Translations under genes and position numbers: made by a program | Notes under the pieces: model-generated | Seen by the model: the letters and a program-made list of their open reading frames with translations, nothing else | The model's database searches: none | What the model was told of the DNA's origin: nothing | Source: Anagrus nilaparvatae | Taxonomy: Eukaryota; Arthropoda; Insecta; Hymenoptera; Mymaridae | NCBI GenBank assembly: GCA_022575985.1 | Contig: JAKSXM010000014.1 | Coordinates: 10,974,001 to 11,038,000 of the forward strand | Reading direction: 5' to 3' | DNA: 64,000 nt | Shown: positions 45,571-56,489 of the stretch, one piece after another | How the letters are laid out: each line of letters opens with the position of its first letter | Numbering within the stretch: the stretch's first letter is position 1

Positions 45571-45927
45571 GCCCTGTGGACGCGCAGACTGATCTCAGAC
45601 CTGCAGGCATGGATGGGACGACAGCATGGGAAGGTGGATTTCTACCTTACCCAATTCCTGACCGGGCACGGGTATTTCCGTGTCATGTTGAAGCATTGGC
45701 ATAAGGTGGCAACAAAGGAGTGCTTGCACTGTCCGGGCTTAGATGATACAGTAGAGCACACATTCTTCGAATGTGTGCGCTACGCGGAGGGGCGCCCGCC
45801 CTTCCCGATTTGGAGGCCGGAGACGGTGGTCCCGGAAATGCTACGGAGTTCCGAAAATTGGAACAAAGTAGCAGAGTACGTAAGGACCACCTTGTTGCAG
45901 AAGAAGGAGGAGGGCTTTCTATCGTAG
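45571..45927 (+). pseudogene. R1-clade ORF2, copy B, C-terminal part after the deletion
   Basis: Continues the polyprotein in another frame: NALWTRRLISDLQAWMG-like codons, FYLTQFLTGHGYFRVML, and the zinc motif CLHCPGLDDTVEHTFFEC, ending EEGFLS and a stop at 45925-45927. The C-X2-C-X8-H-X4-C residues are all present. Confidence 0.88.
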
Positions 45928-46111
45928 AGAGCTCTCCTGCCCCCAGGCAGGGGGGAAGGCAGCGGCCAGCTGCCTAGGCTGCGCGTCCCAAACTGAAGCT
46001 ATACCTGAAAAGGGAGTTCCGGTTTGGGACAAACAAGCGCGGGGGGTTTAAAGTGTGTTTATCCAGTAAGAATCTGGGGCGTAGCTGGCGACCGCGTTCG
46101 CCGGTGGTCTC

Positions 46112-46136
46112 CCAGTTGTACACTTTGTACAACTGG
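46112..46136 (+). other. 3'-UTR hairpin of R1 copy B (11-bp perfect stem)
   Basis: CCAGTTGTACA, CTT loop, TGTACAACTGG. Conserved in copy A with one wobble substitution. Confidence 0.8.
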
Positions 46137-46141
46137 TCGGT

Positions 46142-46183
46142 CATGGAAATTTGCGGGTCTTTAAGGCCCGCAAATACTCCATG
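46142..46183 (+). other. Terminal 3'-UTR hairpin of R1 copy B
   Basis: Outer arms CATGGA/TCCATG and inner arms ATTTGCGGG/CCCGCAAAT enclose TCTTTAAGG. It ends about 26 nt before the poly(A) run. A smaller GGCGA/TCGCC-type stem lies just upstream (about 46086-46103). Confidence 0.8.
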
Positions 46184-46211
46184 GCTGATGTAAGATTCAC
46201 ATATTTCCCTT

Positions 46212-46235
<24 letters not shown>

Positions 46236-46242
<7 letters not shown>

Positions 46243-46250
46243 GGAACTAT
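46236..46250. repeat. Target-site duplication of R1 copy B (right)
   Basis: Exact repeat of 43820-43834, directly after the poly(A). Confidence 0.88.
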
Positions 46251-49200
46251 AATGATTATATCATATAATATTTTTATTTATGGATTATATTTTTTATAAA
46301 TATATTATGCTTATAGTAAAATTTAATAAGAACATATAAAAGTACATGATTATAATATTAACTTGAAAATACAGAATGTAGCCAAAAAAAATTTACTGGA
46401 AATTGTAATATGCGTTATAATTTATCAAGCATTTCTTTATAAAGTAACATTAAATAGTGAAATATTATAGTTTTAAAACTAGTTCCTATATTAATTATAT
46501 TTTAATTTCAGAATATATATATCCTTATAATACCTGCCTCCTAATTGTTTGTCATTGTATAATAATGTTTGAGAAAAATTAAAAAAAAAATCAAGTTACT
46601 AAACCGTATTTTAAGTATTGAAACTCTTCGCTATATCTAAATATTAATAAAAACTGTTACTGTCATTGCCAAAGTAATTAAATAGTAGGTTATATAAATT
46701 AATATTATTATTAGGCCAAATGAATATCAATAGTATATAATTATGGTTATATGGGTTTTAAGACATTTATTGAATAAATACTAAAAGTTATTACATCTAA
46801 TACCAGAAAAATTAAAAAATATGATTATATTTTATTATTATAGTTTATGATATCAATTTCTAAAGCTAATGCCTAACGTAAAACATCCAATTATAAAAAT
46901 TTTAAGACTAATAAACTCCTATGTTCTTGTAAGTTCTGTATGTCTAATTCTTAGACATATTTAAAAAATTTAATTATATTGTAAAAATGCTTTTATCTCG
47001 AATATATTTTTTTATTAATAATTTTATATTAAACAATTATTGTATTTTTTTTGCTGATACAGAAAACATTTATTTCTTATTATTAACGGTTACATTAACT
47101 TATATTTTAACTTATAAATTATTGATAGAATACTTAAATAGTAGAAAGTTGAGTAGCGATTGTTAGTTTTCATATTCATATTTCATTCATACGCGCATAC
47201 TGGAGCAAAAGAAAAACAATAAACGGCGTAAAAAAAATTACTACCGTCGAAACTATACTAAATGAGTAAATATAAATACATGAATAAAAAAGACCAAACT
47301 TTATGGATGTTAAATATAGATTTAGAATATGTATGTATCTTAATTGATAAATGTGGAATATGACTGATTCTCACGAAATAAAAAAAATAATTTTCACCTG
47401 TTTAATTTTTATGTTACTTAAAAGTATGATTAACTTATTAGTTTGCCTGATTAGTTATTCTGATTATTGTATTTTTGTATTTGTTAGAATTTCAAATCAC
47501 GGACGTCCTATATATCCGCGAAATGTATTAATGAATTTATATTAGCGCTGTTATTATTGGTCAAAAAAAAAATTTCAATTCTAATTTTTCCTGCGTTATT
47601 CAATACGCCAGGTTAGATTACCATTCATAAATTTAGCTACAAGCAATAATTATAGGACTTTCTGACATATAGAAGCGATATTAAGTTTTATATTGCGAGC
47701 ACTTTATTATTTTCTTCGAGAAGCGATGTTATATATAGTAAAAATTGACCAAAAAACAAAATTTAGAACCAATAATCAGATTTGATATTTTTTTAACCAA
47801 GTATCGTGAATATTTCATTTTTAACACGTATACAGGCACTATATCTATTTGGATATATATTTTATATTATAGTTAGATTATGGATTATTTAAAAATAGTT
47901 ATATGTGATCATGTAAATAAATTTTTTTTTATATATATACTATGCAAACTTTTAGTTACTAAAGAAATATTGAATGTAATTGTGATTATAATATTATTTT
48001 TAATATCTATATAAAATATAAAAATTAATATAGTTTATATTTAGCGATGTTAAATTGTCTGTTAGACCTAAAATTTTCTGAGGTCTATCCAAATCTTATT
48101 TTAATTCATTTTTGTTTGGAATAAAATTTTACTTCATGATATTACATGATTTATTTGACCCTTATAAAATGAACAAATTATATTATTAGTTATTTTTACA
48201 AATTCATATAAGCGATGTTAATGTCCAAACAAAATTTCCCTTTAAAGTGAAAATTTATCTCATAACGTTAAGAAGGGAGTCGAAGATATCATATTTTTAT
48301 TTAAAGCGCTGTTAATATCCGAACTTATCAATTAAGGGTAGAGAATATTGGAAATTTGTTTCTATCTTTTTAATTTACGCGATGTTGTTTTATGCGAATC
48401 TTATTTACGCGTTTAAATTTAATACTAAATTTATTGAACTCTTTCAATAACCATGTTTGTCTGACTGCCGGATAGTTAGTAACTTTTCCAAAAATTTTAT
48501 ATTATTTTTATATAATATGAAGACTCATGGATACAATGTTGTTCTATATATCTATGGTCTAAACTCTAATTAGAATCACATGCAAGATTCTATATATGCT
48601 AAATTCTATAGATTATATACTATCGATTATAATTTCCTTATATATATATGCTTGTAAAATGTTGTTATTATGTTAAATATTTTTTTATATGATAGTTACA
48701 TATATCAAATATCTTTGATATATTACCTATTGCATTCTACGATTCTATCTCCTTTACTATAAAAGAACTGTTTAAAAAAAGTCTGTAATAGCGAGATTAC
48801 ATGTATTTAATATCAAGATTATAAGATTATAAGATATTAAAATATAGGTAAAATTTGATTAGATAATAAGATGAATTATGATTATTTAGTATAATTTTAA
48901 CTCTAAAATGTCTAAAAAGATTACGTACATGAAATATCAAGATTATAAGATTATACTATATTGAAATATAGGTATGATAAATTTGATCAGATAATAAGAT
49001 GAACTATGATTATTTAGTATACTTTTAACTCTAAAATGCCACACTTATTATAATATAATGTTGACGAAAATATTGTTTTACTTATGCATGTATAAAAAAA
49101 ATTCAGTATATAATTTTTTATTTAATGAAAGTTTATTCTCATTGTAGCAGTTAGCCTAATCTAGTAATAAAAATAATAAGGATTGAATGTTACTCAGTGC

Positions 49201-49777
49201 AAGAGATGGTAATGATGTAAAATTGACTTGTTTATTATTTACAATAAAAGATTAAAATATTAGGTTATAATAGAATAGGAATATTATATATTTTTTTTAT
49301 TAGTAGTTTAATTTCTAGGGTAAAAGTTTCCCTTCATTAATAAATATATATGCGTTGTCGAAAGATTAAAGTTCCCCGATATCAAAATTAATAATTAAAA
49401 AAATATTTGTAAGAAAAACACTGCTCAAGACCATCGTATATCTTAATTTAATTTATTTTACGTGATTTTTCTTTTTCTTTTTAAGCTCATCTTACAGGTT
49501 TATTACAGTATGAGAAAATTTTACCAACCAATAACATCTATTACATACTAGTAAATAACAAAAAAAAAAAAAAAATTCTATATAAGAATAGATCTTAAGG
49601 TATTAAAAAAAAATTTTAAATCTTATATACTTTAAACATAATTAAGGATTTATTTTTGACTGTATGTATCTTTTTATTATTTTTTTACTTTTGCTTATTT
49701 TTATTTATTTGCATAATTTATTTAGGTTTGAATTTTTAATTGTTCCCTGTGAAGTCAGAAAAAAAAACTAAGTAACT
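46251..49777. other. AT-rich spacer upstream of the LRR cluster
   Basis: No convincing coding sequence; the 64-codon ORF at 47351-47545 is hydrophobic, isolated and unsupported. A recurring AGCGATGTTA-like decamer occurs about eight times between 47150 and 48390. A ~130-bp direct repeat occurs at 48785-48905 and 48915-49040 (TCAAGATTATAAGATTATA, GATAATAAGATGAANTATG). Confidence 0.5.
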
Positions 49778-51046
49778 ATGGCAGGCCATAGATTTGACAT
49801 TATTGAAAATGGAGAAATGCGTTCTGAATATTTGAATAATGTGGGTACCACCTATGGAGATAGGATTATAAATCTATGTCTAAATGAAGAAAATGCAAGT
49901 AAATTGAATCTAGATGATAGAAAAATTTCTTTATCATGTCGAGACATAGGATGGAAAAAACTAAACCGTATCATACCATTCCTGTCCAATATTCGCAAAT
50001 TGCAATTTGATATAAATAGGGACAATCTAAATTGGAATCGTCTTTGTCGAATTTGTTTAGATCACTATCACGAACTTATTAGTGTTGACTTCGGCAATCT
50101 CATGTTTCGTTCGGATTATTCAGTAATGCTCAGAGCCAGTAGACGTACCTTAAAAATTTTACTCTTTCATATAGTCGAACGCAAATATCATTCTTGGATG
50201 GACCAATTCTTTTCAATCATAGATAGTATAGAAGAAATCCATGTGGATACCTTTATTGAAGAAGGTAATGTTGAACGTGCATTCCAGTTAAGCAGTTATG
50301 CATTTCATAAACTAAATATACAAGGAAAAATATCCCCCTCTATACTAGAACAGCAAGAACCGTTCTTGGAAAATTTAAGGCTGTGTTCGCCAGTGGATGC
50401 TCCATTGATGTTAACTGATACTATGTATTCTGCGCTAGTAAAATTACGAAATCTCACCGCTCTGTGTCTTCCTTATTCAAATTTGCAGGATAGAGGCCTA
50501 TCCAGCATATGCACTAACCTCACAAGACTTCAGGAATTAGATATTAGCGGATGCGTATTGTTGACCCCTGCTGAATTACAGAATTTGCGACTATTGAAAC
50601 GCTTACTTAGTTTGTCAGTAGCTTATGTAAACCTACGATATGAACATTTACAACCTTTGGAAACTTTGACTTATTTAGATGTAAGTTTTCTGGGATTCTT
50701 GCAAATTGATCTGCTTTATATATTACACGCTTTATCACGGTTAGAAATAGTTATTACCATATGCTCTGAGCCTGGGGATATTGATCAACTTATGGAAGTT
50801 CTAGAAAATGGTAGGCGTCAATTTTTAGATGATCGTGAAAGACCAACACTTACAGTATATTGTGATCGTAACATGATATTCCTATTTAATTTATATGATT
50901 ATGAAGCGGTTCGTATACAAGCAAAGAGTCCAATAGATCACAATCCTTCCGAATTCATAAAGTGTCAAGTACTTAATCATGCAAAACGATTATCACTATT
51001 CCGCAGAGAAGACCTACTTTGGACTCGAGATTTTCCTCCTAATTAA
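49778..51046 (+). CDS. Leucine-rich-repeat protein, LRR gene 1 of 3
   Basis: An intact intronless 422-codon gene. The N-terminal ~80 residues contain no F-box that I can see. The middle and C-terminal parts have AMN1/FBXL-type leucine-rich repeats: LTALCLPYSNLQDRGLSSIC, LQELDISGCVLLTPAELQNL, LLSLSVAYVNLRYEHLQPL and LTYLDVSFLGF (about residues 225-310). It ends LLWTRDFPPN. There is no signal peptide or membrane segment, so a cytosolic binding protein is the default reading. It aligns throughout with genes 2 and 3. ATG choice is supported by the AAAAAAAAACTAAG stretch just upstream, shared with gene 2. AATAAA lies about 150 bp after the stop. Function is unknown; protein-protein recognition is inferred from the fold. 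Parasitoid wasps have expanded, F-box-less LRR families, some in venom, but that link is speculative. Confidence 0.85.
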   Translation: MAGHRFDIIENGEMRSEYLNNVGTTYGDRIINLCLNEENASKLNLDDRKISLSCRDIGWKKLNRIIPFLSNIRKLQFDINRDNLNWNRLCRICLDHYHELISVDFGNLMFRSDYSVMLRASRRTLKILLFHIVERKYHSWMDQFFSIIDSIEEIHVDTFIEEGNVERAFQLSSYAFHKLNIQGKISPSILEQQEPFLENLRLCSPVDAPLMLTDTMYSALVKLRNLTALCLPYSNLQDRGLSSICTNLTRLQELDISGCVLLTPAELQNLRLLKRLLSLSVAYVNLRYEHLQPLETLTYLDVSFLGFLQIDLLYILHALSRLEIVITICSEPGDIDQLMEVLENGRRQFLDDRERPTLTVYCDRNMIFLFNLYDYEAVRIQAKSPIDHNPSEFIKCQVLNHAKRLSLFRREDLLWTRDFPPN

Positions 51047-51449
51047 TTATGTAAACGCCATGTCTGATAAAATTTAATTAATGGTGAGAGTGTGAGATTT
51101 TGAAAAAAAAATGATGATATCTGTAAAATGAAACTAATAACAGAACAAAAAAAAATAATCCTCATTTTTTACTTATATATATCTGTAAATTTATTTACAA
51201 TAAAAAAAATATACTCATGAACCAAAAAAAAACAATCCTGTTTTTATATAAAAAAACTACCCAACTTGAAATCCCTAGTTTTTAAATTGCAAATTATTAT
51301 TTGGGATTTATTTTAACTGCATGCATGCTTATTGTGACATAAATGTGCCGCCTAACAATATACCTCTAAATTTCCAGGTTGAAGTTTATTATAATCAAAA
51401 TATAACGATAGAAATAATAAAAAAAAATAAACACCAAAAAAAAACTAAG

Positions 51450-52772
51450 ATGGCTAATAACCTACTTGTCGAATTCCGAGTTACTGAACAAAATGAAATC
51501 CGTAATGAGTATGTACGGGATATAGCGAATCAATATGGGCATCGAGTAACTACCTTACGTTTTACCGAGGCTGGAGATAATCATCTTAACCTAGAAAAGA
51601 AGGAAATTACCTTGTCTAGTAGAGCTTTAGGTTTTTATTTATTGATTAGATTGATGTTATTATTACCATGTATAAAACATATTCAATTCGACATTAATTA
51701 TGATAACGATAATTGGTATCACGTATGTTATTGTTGTTTCATGCAACATAAAACTTATATATCCGTAGATTTTGGGCGACTCCTGTTCCGTTCCCAATAC
51801 ATAGCCCCAATGAAAGATAGTAGAGGTCATCTGAAGGCCATAAAGTTCCATTACATGGAATCCAATTATCTGACCTGGATGCCCGAATTCCTGGACTACA
51901 TGCAGATACTGACCATTGAAATAGACACTTTTACGTTATCCACCGCGTCTGGGCCCAAAGAGTATGAATTCTACCTTCCAGAATACTCATTTTTGAGCAT
52001 TTGTATGCGAGGTCACATTTCTTATGACCTAATTAATAATCTACCTCTAAATTTACAAATTTTGAGATTTTACACCTCGATATATCGACCCCTGTTATTT
52101 AATAACTTAACAACACCCTCAATATATAGTCTGCAGTCTTTAACTGTGTTAAGTATACCTTACAGTAACATTGGAGATGCTGAACTCTCCATTATCTATA
52201 GTAGACTTACCCTCTTAAGTCAGGTAGATATAAGTGGGTGTGTGTTGTTAAGTTCTTTCGGATTAATGAGCTTATGTTCCCTTACTCATTTAGAATGTTT
52301 ATCCGTTGCATTTATTAATATTAATTACAGTAACTTACAAATACTAGCAGGTTTAAAATATTTGGACGTCAGTTACTTAGACTTCGTAAAATTAAGTTTA
52401 CTACTTCTAATGTCTCACCTACCAAAATTAGAAATACTAATATGTGTAGCCTCTGAACCGGAGGATCATCAGGAACTAGTTCAAAATTTTGAAAGGTTAT
52501 ATCTGCTACAAAATCGAAGTAATCGGCCTCCCTTATATGTCTATTGTGATAACAGTATAATGGACCTTTTTCGTACCCATCAAAGTCACACATACAGAGT
52601 ATATGCTAATTCGCCTTTTTCACCTGGTACACATGAAAATATACAGAAAACTGTATCTAATCATGTAGTAAGGTCCCCTTTTTTTCGACGTACAAATGAT
52701 CTTTGGACACGGGATTTTCCTGCTGAAGAAGTAACAGTACCCGAAGAAAGAGTTATTATTGAAGAAGTGTAA
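51450..52772 (+). CDS. Leucine-rich-repeat protein, LRR gene 2 of 3
   Basis: A 440-codon intronless paralogue of gene 1. I place the start at 51450 (MANNLLVEFRV): from there the protein aligns with gene 1, and the ATG follows the same AAAAAAAAACTAAG leader. The frame is open back to another ATG at 51321, but the extra 43 residues have no counterpart. Repeats include LQSLTVLSIPYSNIGDAELS, LSQVDISGCVLLSSFGLMSL, LECLSVAFININYSNLQIL and LKYLDVSYLDF. The LWTRDFP motif near the C terminus is shared with gene 1, followed by an extra acidic tail (EEVTVPEERVIIEEV). Same strand, about 400 bp after gene 1. AATAAA signals follow at about 52965. Confidence 0.85.
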   Translation: MANNLLVEFRVTEQNEIRNEYVRDIANQYGHRVTTLRFTEAGDNHLNLEKKEITLSSRALGFYLLIRLMLLLPCIKHIQFDINYDNDNWYHVCYCCFMQHKTYISVDFGRLLFRSQYIAPMKDSRGHLKAIKFHYMESNYLTWMPEFLDYMQILTIEIDTFTLSTASGPKEYEFYLPEYSFLSICMRGHISYDLINNLPLNLQILRFYTSIYRPLLFNNLTTPSIYSLQSLTVLSIPYSNIGDAELSIIYSRLTLLSQVDISGCVLLSSFGLMSLCSLTHLECLSVAFININYSNLQILAGLKYLDVSYLDFVKLSLLLLMSHLPKLEILICVASEPEDHQELVQNFERLYLLQNRSNRPPLYVYCDNSIMDLFRTHQSHTYRVYANSPFSPGTHENIQKTVSNHVVRSPFFRRTNDLWTRDFPAEEVTVPEERVIIEEV

Positions 52773-53283
52773 ATTTACATAACTAAAATTTCTATTAACA
52801 AACTAAAATGTGAATATCTATACAAAGAAAAAGAGAATACATTTAACCCATACATATAAACATATCATATAATACCAATTAATTGTTGCATGTTAATGTC
52901 TTATATCTATTGGCTTTACTTAACTATAAACTATATCCATGTAAAAAAAAACCTATTAATCATTAAATAAATGTCACATCTGTTTTATAATACCATGTAA
53001 CAAATTTGTTGTTCACTTCTACATTCCTAAGCCTTCACACAACAAAAAAAAACTCAATATTATTTCAATAAATCCCACCCTTTTATTTTCCTTTCTTTAT
53101 TTTTAATCAATTCCATATATACTCCTTTTTACTATTACTTTATTTTAATAAAATGCTGTATGTACTGCAAGAATAAACTAACCAACTATATAAATCATAA
53201 CACGACACAAACACTTTTCAGGTACTATATATAACATAAAACTTACAAAAATCAAGAATATCTACTCAAAAAAAAAAAAAAAT

Positions 53284-54555
53284 ATGGACATGATTACAGA
53301 TCATATTACTGGTTATGATACAGTAGAATGGACAATGATTGACACTATAATTTTCAGTGATGAAGGTTCTGGGCTAAAATCAACAAATCGGCTAATTTAT
53401 GTATACTTAAATACCATGTCAATACTAGTTCTCTACAAATTAAGAACATGTCTTTCCCATGTTCGACGAATTCTTTTTGAAATCAAACGAGACGAAGAAA
53501 TCTGGTCAGAAGCGCTAGCAAATTGTCTTACGCGATGTACCAATTTGATCGAGGTACATTTTGGTCGGTTAACTTTTAGGGAGTGTCATACTAAGTACCT
53601 TCAGAAATTTTCCGATAATTTAACAACCCTATCCTTTCATAGTATAGACGAACATTTCGACGTTTGGTTCCCAATATTTATGAATCAAATGAATATAGTG
53701 ACACTAAATATAGATTATTTTACTATCCATCGTTCTGATAATAGTTACGCGGGGTGTTCTTTTCCCATATTTAGCTATAAATTCGGAACTATCAGGGTCA
53801 AAGGTGGAGCTTATATCACATTTGCTGATGTAGAAAATACACAGATATCATTTATCCCCGTGGAATCCGAAGAGCAATGTACCCTTGTATTTGGAGCGAC
53901 TAAACCTTCTCCCATATATAACTTATACCTTGTAACGGATTTGGTGGTTCCCGATTGTTCTATTACTGATAGGGATCTGATAGCAATCAGTGAAAATCTA
54001 ATTTCTTTACTTAAACTAGATTTGAGTGGATGTGTACGCCTCTCCCATCGGGGATTGAACCATTTGGAATCATTGACTAATCTGGTTCATCTATCCTTAG
54101 GATATCTTGACGTAGAATATGAGGCCATTCAATCATTAAATGAACTAGAGTTCTTAGACGTATCGTACGTAAATATATCCAAAATTAATTTATTCTCTCT
54201 TATGGTGAATTTGTCGAAATTATCAACTATTATAAGTTATGGTAGTGCTCCGAAAAATGTCGTTTCAAAAGAGACACGTAGTTATATTTTTTCGGACATC
54301 GGATTGCTACATCGTCGCGCCGATAAATTAACTCGTAAAATTTCCCTATATTGTGACCCTGGTCTAATTAAAATATTAATAACTCACAATATTCATAACC
54401 TTTCTCCAATCTCTATATTAGATAATACCATACCACTCCCCATACATCAAGCTTATTTAAGTCATTTAAAACGTTATCCGTATTTAAGTTACCTACTCGG
54501 GTATTGGTTACGAAGAGACAATTTCACGCCTGGATTTGAAATTAGTGAAGTCTAA
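53284..54555 (+). CDS. Leucine-rich-repeat protein, LRR gene 3 of 3
   Basis: A 423-codon intronless paralogue, more diverged than genes 1 and 2 are from each other. The same architecture is visible: LSHVRRILFEIKRDEEIWSE near the N terminus (compare IRKLQFDINRDNLNW in gene 1), FGRLTFRE, then repeats LLKLDLSGCVRLSHRGLNHL, LVHLSLGYLDVEYEAIQSL and LEFLDVSYVNISKINLF. The C-terminal LWTRDFP motif is replaced by LRRDNFTPGFE. No F-box, signal peptide or transmembrane helix is seen. It begins after a poly(A) tract (ATATGGACATG). The three genes form a head-to-tail tandem family spaced 0.4-0.5 kb apart, which suggests local duplication with maintained reading frames. Confidence 0.85.
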   Translation: MDMITDHITGYDTVEWTMIDTIIFSDEGSGLKSTNRLIYVYLNTMSILVLYKLRTCLSHVRRILFEIKRDEEIWSEALANCLTRCTNLIEVHFGRLTFRECHTKYLQKFSDNLTTLSFHSIDEHFDVWFPIFMNQMNIVTLNIDYFTIHRSDNSYAGCSFPIFSYKFGTIRVKGGAYITFADVENTQISFIPVESEEQCTLVFGATKPSPIYNLYLVTDLVVPDCSITDRDLIAISENLISLLKLDLSGCVRLSHRGLNHLESLTNLVHLSLGYLDVEYEAIQSLNELEFLDVSYVNISKINLFSLMVNLSKLSTIISYGSAPKNVVSKETRSYIFSDIGLLHRRADKLTRKISLYCDPGLIKILITHNIHNLSPISILDNTIPLPIHQAYLSHLKRYPYLSYLLGYWLRRDNFTPGFEISEV

Positions 54556-56489
54556 TATATATTTCAAAGGAAAAGAAGGGGAGAGAAAAAAAAATTTAAA
54601 CACCAAAATTGATGAGATAAATCTCTACCGGGGTAAATACAGAGGCTAGTATAGACATGTATATAGATGAAATATTATTAAGTAAAATAATTACTAATAA
54701 ATATGTATCTAAAAATTATCAGCTAAGAGTAAATATATTTTTATAACTGTATATAAGTAAAATACCTAATATGTGCAAATATAAAAGAAATTTATCGGGA
54801 AGGGTAATTATTTATTGACTAAATTAAGAAAAAGTATATGTGAACCAGTTCCATTTCCAAATTATAAAATTAATAAATAAATAGATTAAGACTAAAGAAA
54901 AATTGTATTATTTTACTTGCAATTATCATACGAAACAGAAACTAACTTAAAATCTTTATATTCAACAAAACACAAAAATTAATCACTAATATATGTTATT
55001 AACAAAAAAAAATTCTTCGTTCTAATATTAATATTATCAAATTAATCATTGCATGATAGAAATCCAATATACCAACCAAATCACAGTTTCCACAAATAAA
55101 ATCATCTGTTACAAAAGTAAGTACATATTATTTCCATAAAAAAAAAATTTCAGTATTCAATCAGTTTTATTATTCTTAAAAATAAACGAAACGTCTAGCT
55201 GAAACGTATAAACTAAAATGGCATGCGACATTATCGCTGAAGTTAACTAACTCCCTCCCACATATGTGAATATGTGTATAAGTGGAGTCAGTCACTTTCC
55301 GCCAATAAATAGAACATGGAGGCTGCTTCAAGCAATTCCGTCCTGTGGTCGCAATAAGTAAGTCGGTTCAACAACGGTTTGTCTGAACTATACGGGCCTC
55401 CATAGTGTATCCCATCTTTGTATGGTCTATTAGCTGACATTTTTCAGGAATAAGTAATTATCCTGAAAAAGACCGCTGCTGGCGAAAGTTATCTCGCTAT
55501 ACTGTCGCATGTTTCATTTCGATTTATTGTAATCTTTATACTATAGTAATTAACAATTCATTTTTACACGGTATTGGTATTTAATATTCTATCTCAAAAT
55601 TAATCGGTAACATTACAAAATCAAGTTTAAAATAAATTGTATTCCCGTTATCCGGTCAAAATAAAAAAAATTAATTGATTAATTATAAATAATTAATCAA
55701 TTAATTTTTCCAAAAATAGTTCCCATACTAATTAAAACCTTATTCTTCTTTTTAATTTTTTTTTTTGTTTAATGTATGTAAAAAAAAAACTATCGTTAGA
55801 CTGTGAAAAATAATCCAAAAAAAAAAAACTAATCTTTCACATAGATATAAAACATTTATTTAAAATTAATATGATATGACAACATTAACCCCTTAATTTT
55901 TACCTGAAATACAATAAACTTCTCACTGTTTACTATTTTTTTTATTTAGTACAGACAAAAAAAAATTTTAAATAATTTAAACCATCCCAAAAAAAAAATT
56001 CCTCCTGTAAGCTTAAACTTTTAGAAAATTCCTATTGATTTTCAAAATTCAAAAACAAAATTAACTAAATTAAACAATTTTACTTAACTACTGCAACAAA
56101 TTATTTCGGTTTTTCACTTTTTTTTACAAGTTAAAAAAAACCAAATTTTTCTAATTCCAAAAAATTTATATTTATACAAAAAAAAATGTAAAACAACTCT
56201 CAAAATCCTTTTTAAAAAAAAATTATTTATATATTATTTTAGTTAACATAAGTTTCCAAGACTTTTAAGTGAAATTCCATTTTCAAAATTTAATACAAAT
56301 TTCTCTAAAAAAAAAATTTATTATTTTAATTAATAAAAACAAATTTCTCAAGTTAAAGGGAAATGCCATCCTTGGAGGAGCAAACAAAACATTAACACGT
56401 TATATCAGGATTGAAATGCTAATTACCATTTAATTAAAAAAAAATTTCCTTTTTCTTTTGTTAGATTGGCCATGTTACGAACTTCCAAC
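54556..56489. other. Region containing the presumed 3' LTR of the gypsy element
   Basis: The minus-strand gypsy element must end here, but the matching 5' LTR lies beyond the right edge, so the LTR limits cannot be fixed. A purine-rich run on the minus strand (AACAAAAGAAAAAGGAAA, about 56446-56463) is a candidate polypurine tract. A GC-richer structured island lies at 55218-55515. No env-like or other ORF is present. Confidence 0.4.
55218..55515. other. Structured GC-richer island with nested inverted repeats
   Basis: The outer arms CATGCGACA (about 55224) and TGTCGCATG (about 55503) extend to a ~25-bp imperfect inverted repeat. Inside are ATGGAGGC/GCCTCCAT (about 55316 and 55400) and a perfect 10-bp stem, TTTTTCAGGA...TCCTGAAAAA (about 55440-55471). 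It could be a MITE, part of the gypsy LTR (promoter/R region) or a structured RNA gene. I do not recognise it. Confidence 0.45.

Larger units (their letters stand above)
43835..46237 (+). mobile_element. R1-clade non-LTR retrotransposon, copy B, 5'-truncated
   Basis: It begins abruptly inside ORF2 at the codon block PEIAELRKE and ends in a ~25-nt poly(A), flanked by a 14-15-bp duplication. It is nearly identical by eye to copy A but truncated about 1 kb further into the element. The target here is an ordinary AT-rich sequence different from that of copy A, so this subfamily is not strictly site-specific. Confidence 0.92.

Noticed and set aside
47351..47545. 64-codon hydrophobic ORF
   Set aside because: Isolated in AT-rich DNA, composition expected from A/T-rich codons, no family feature.
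51321..51449. 43-residue N-terminal extension of LRR gene 2
   Set aside because: No counterpart in gene 1, low-complexity K/N-rich end, and the shared leader precedes the downstream ATG.
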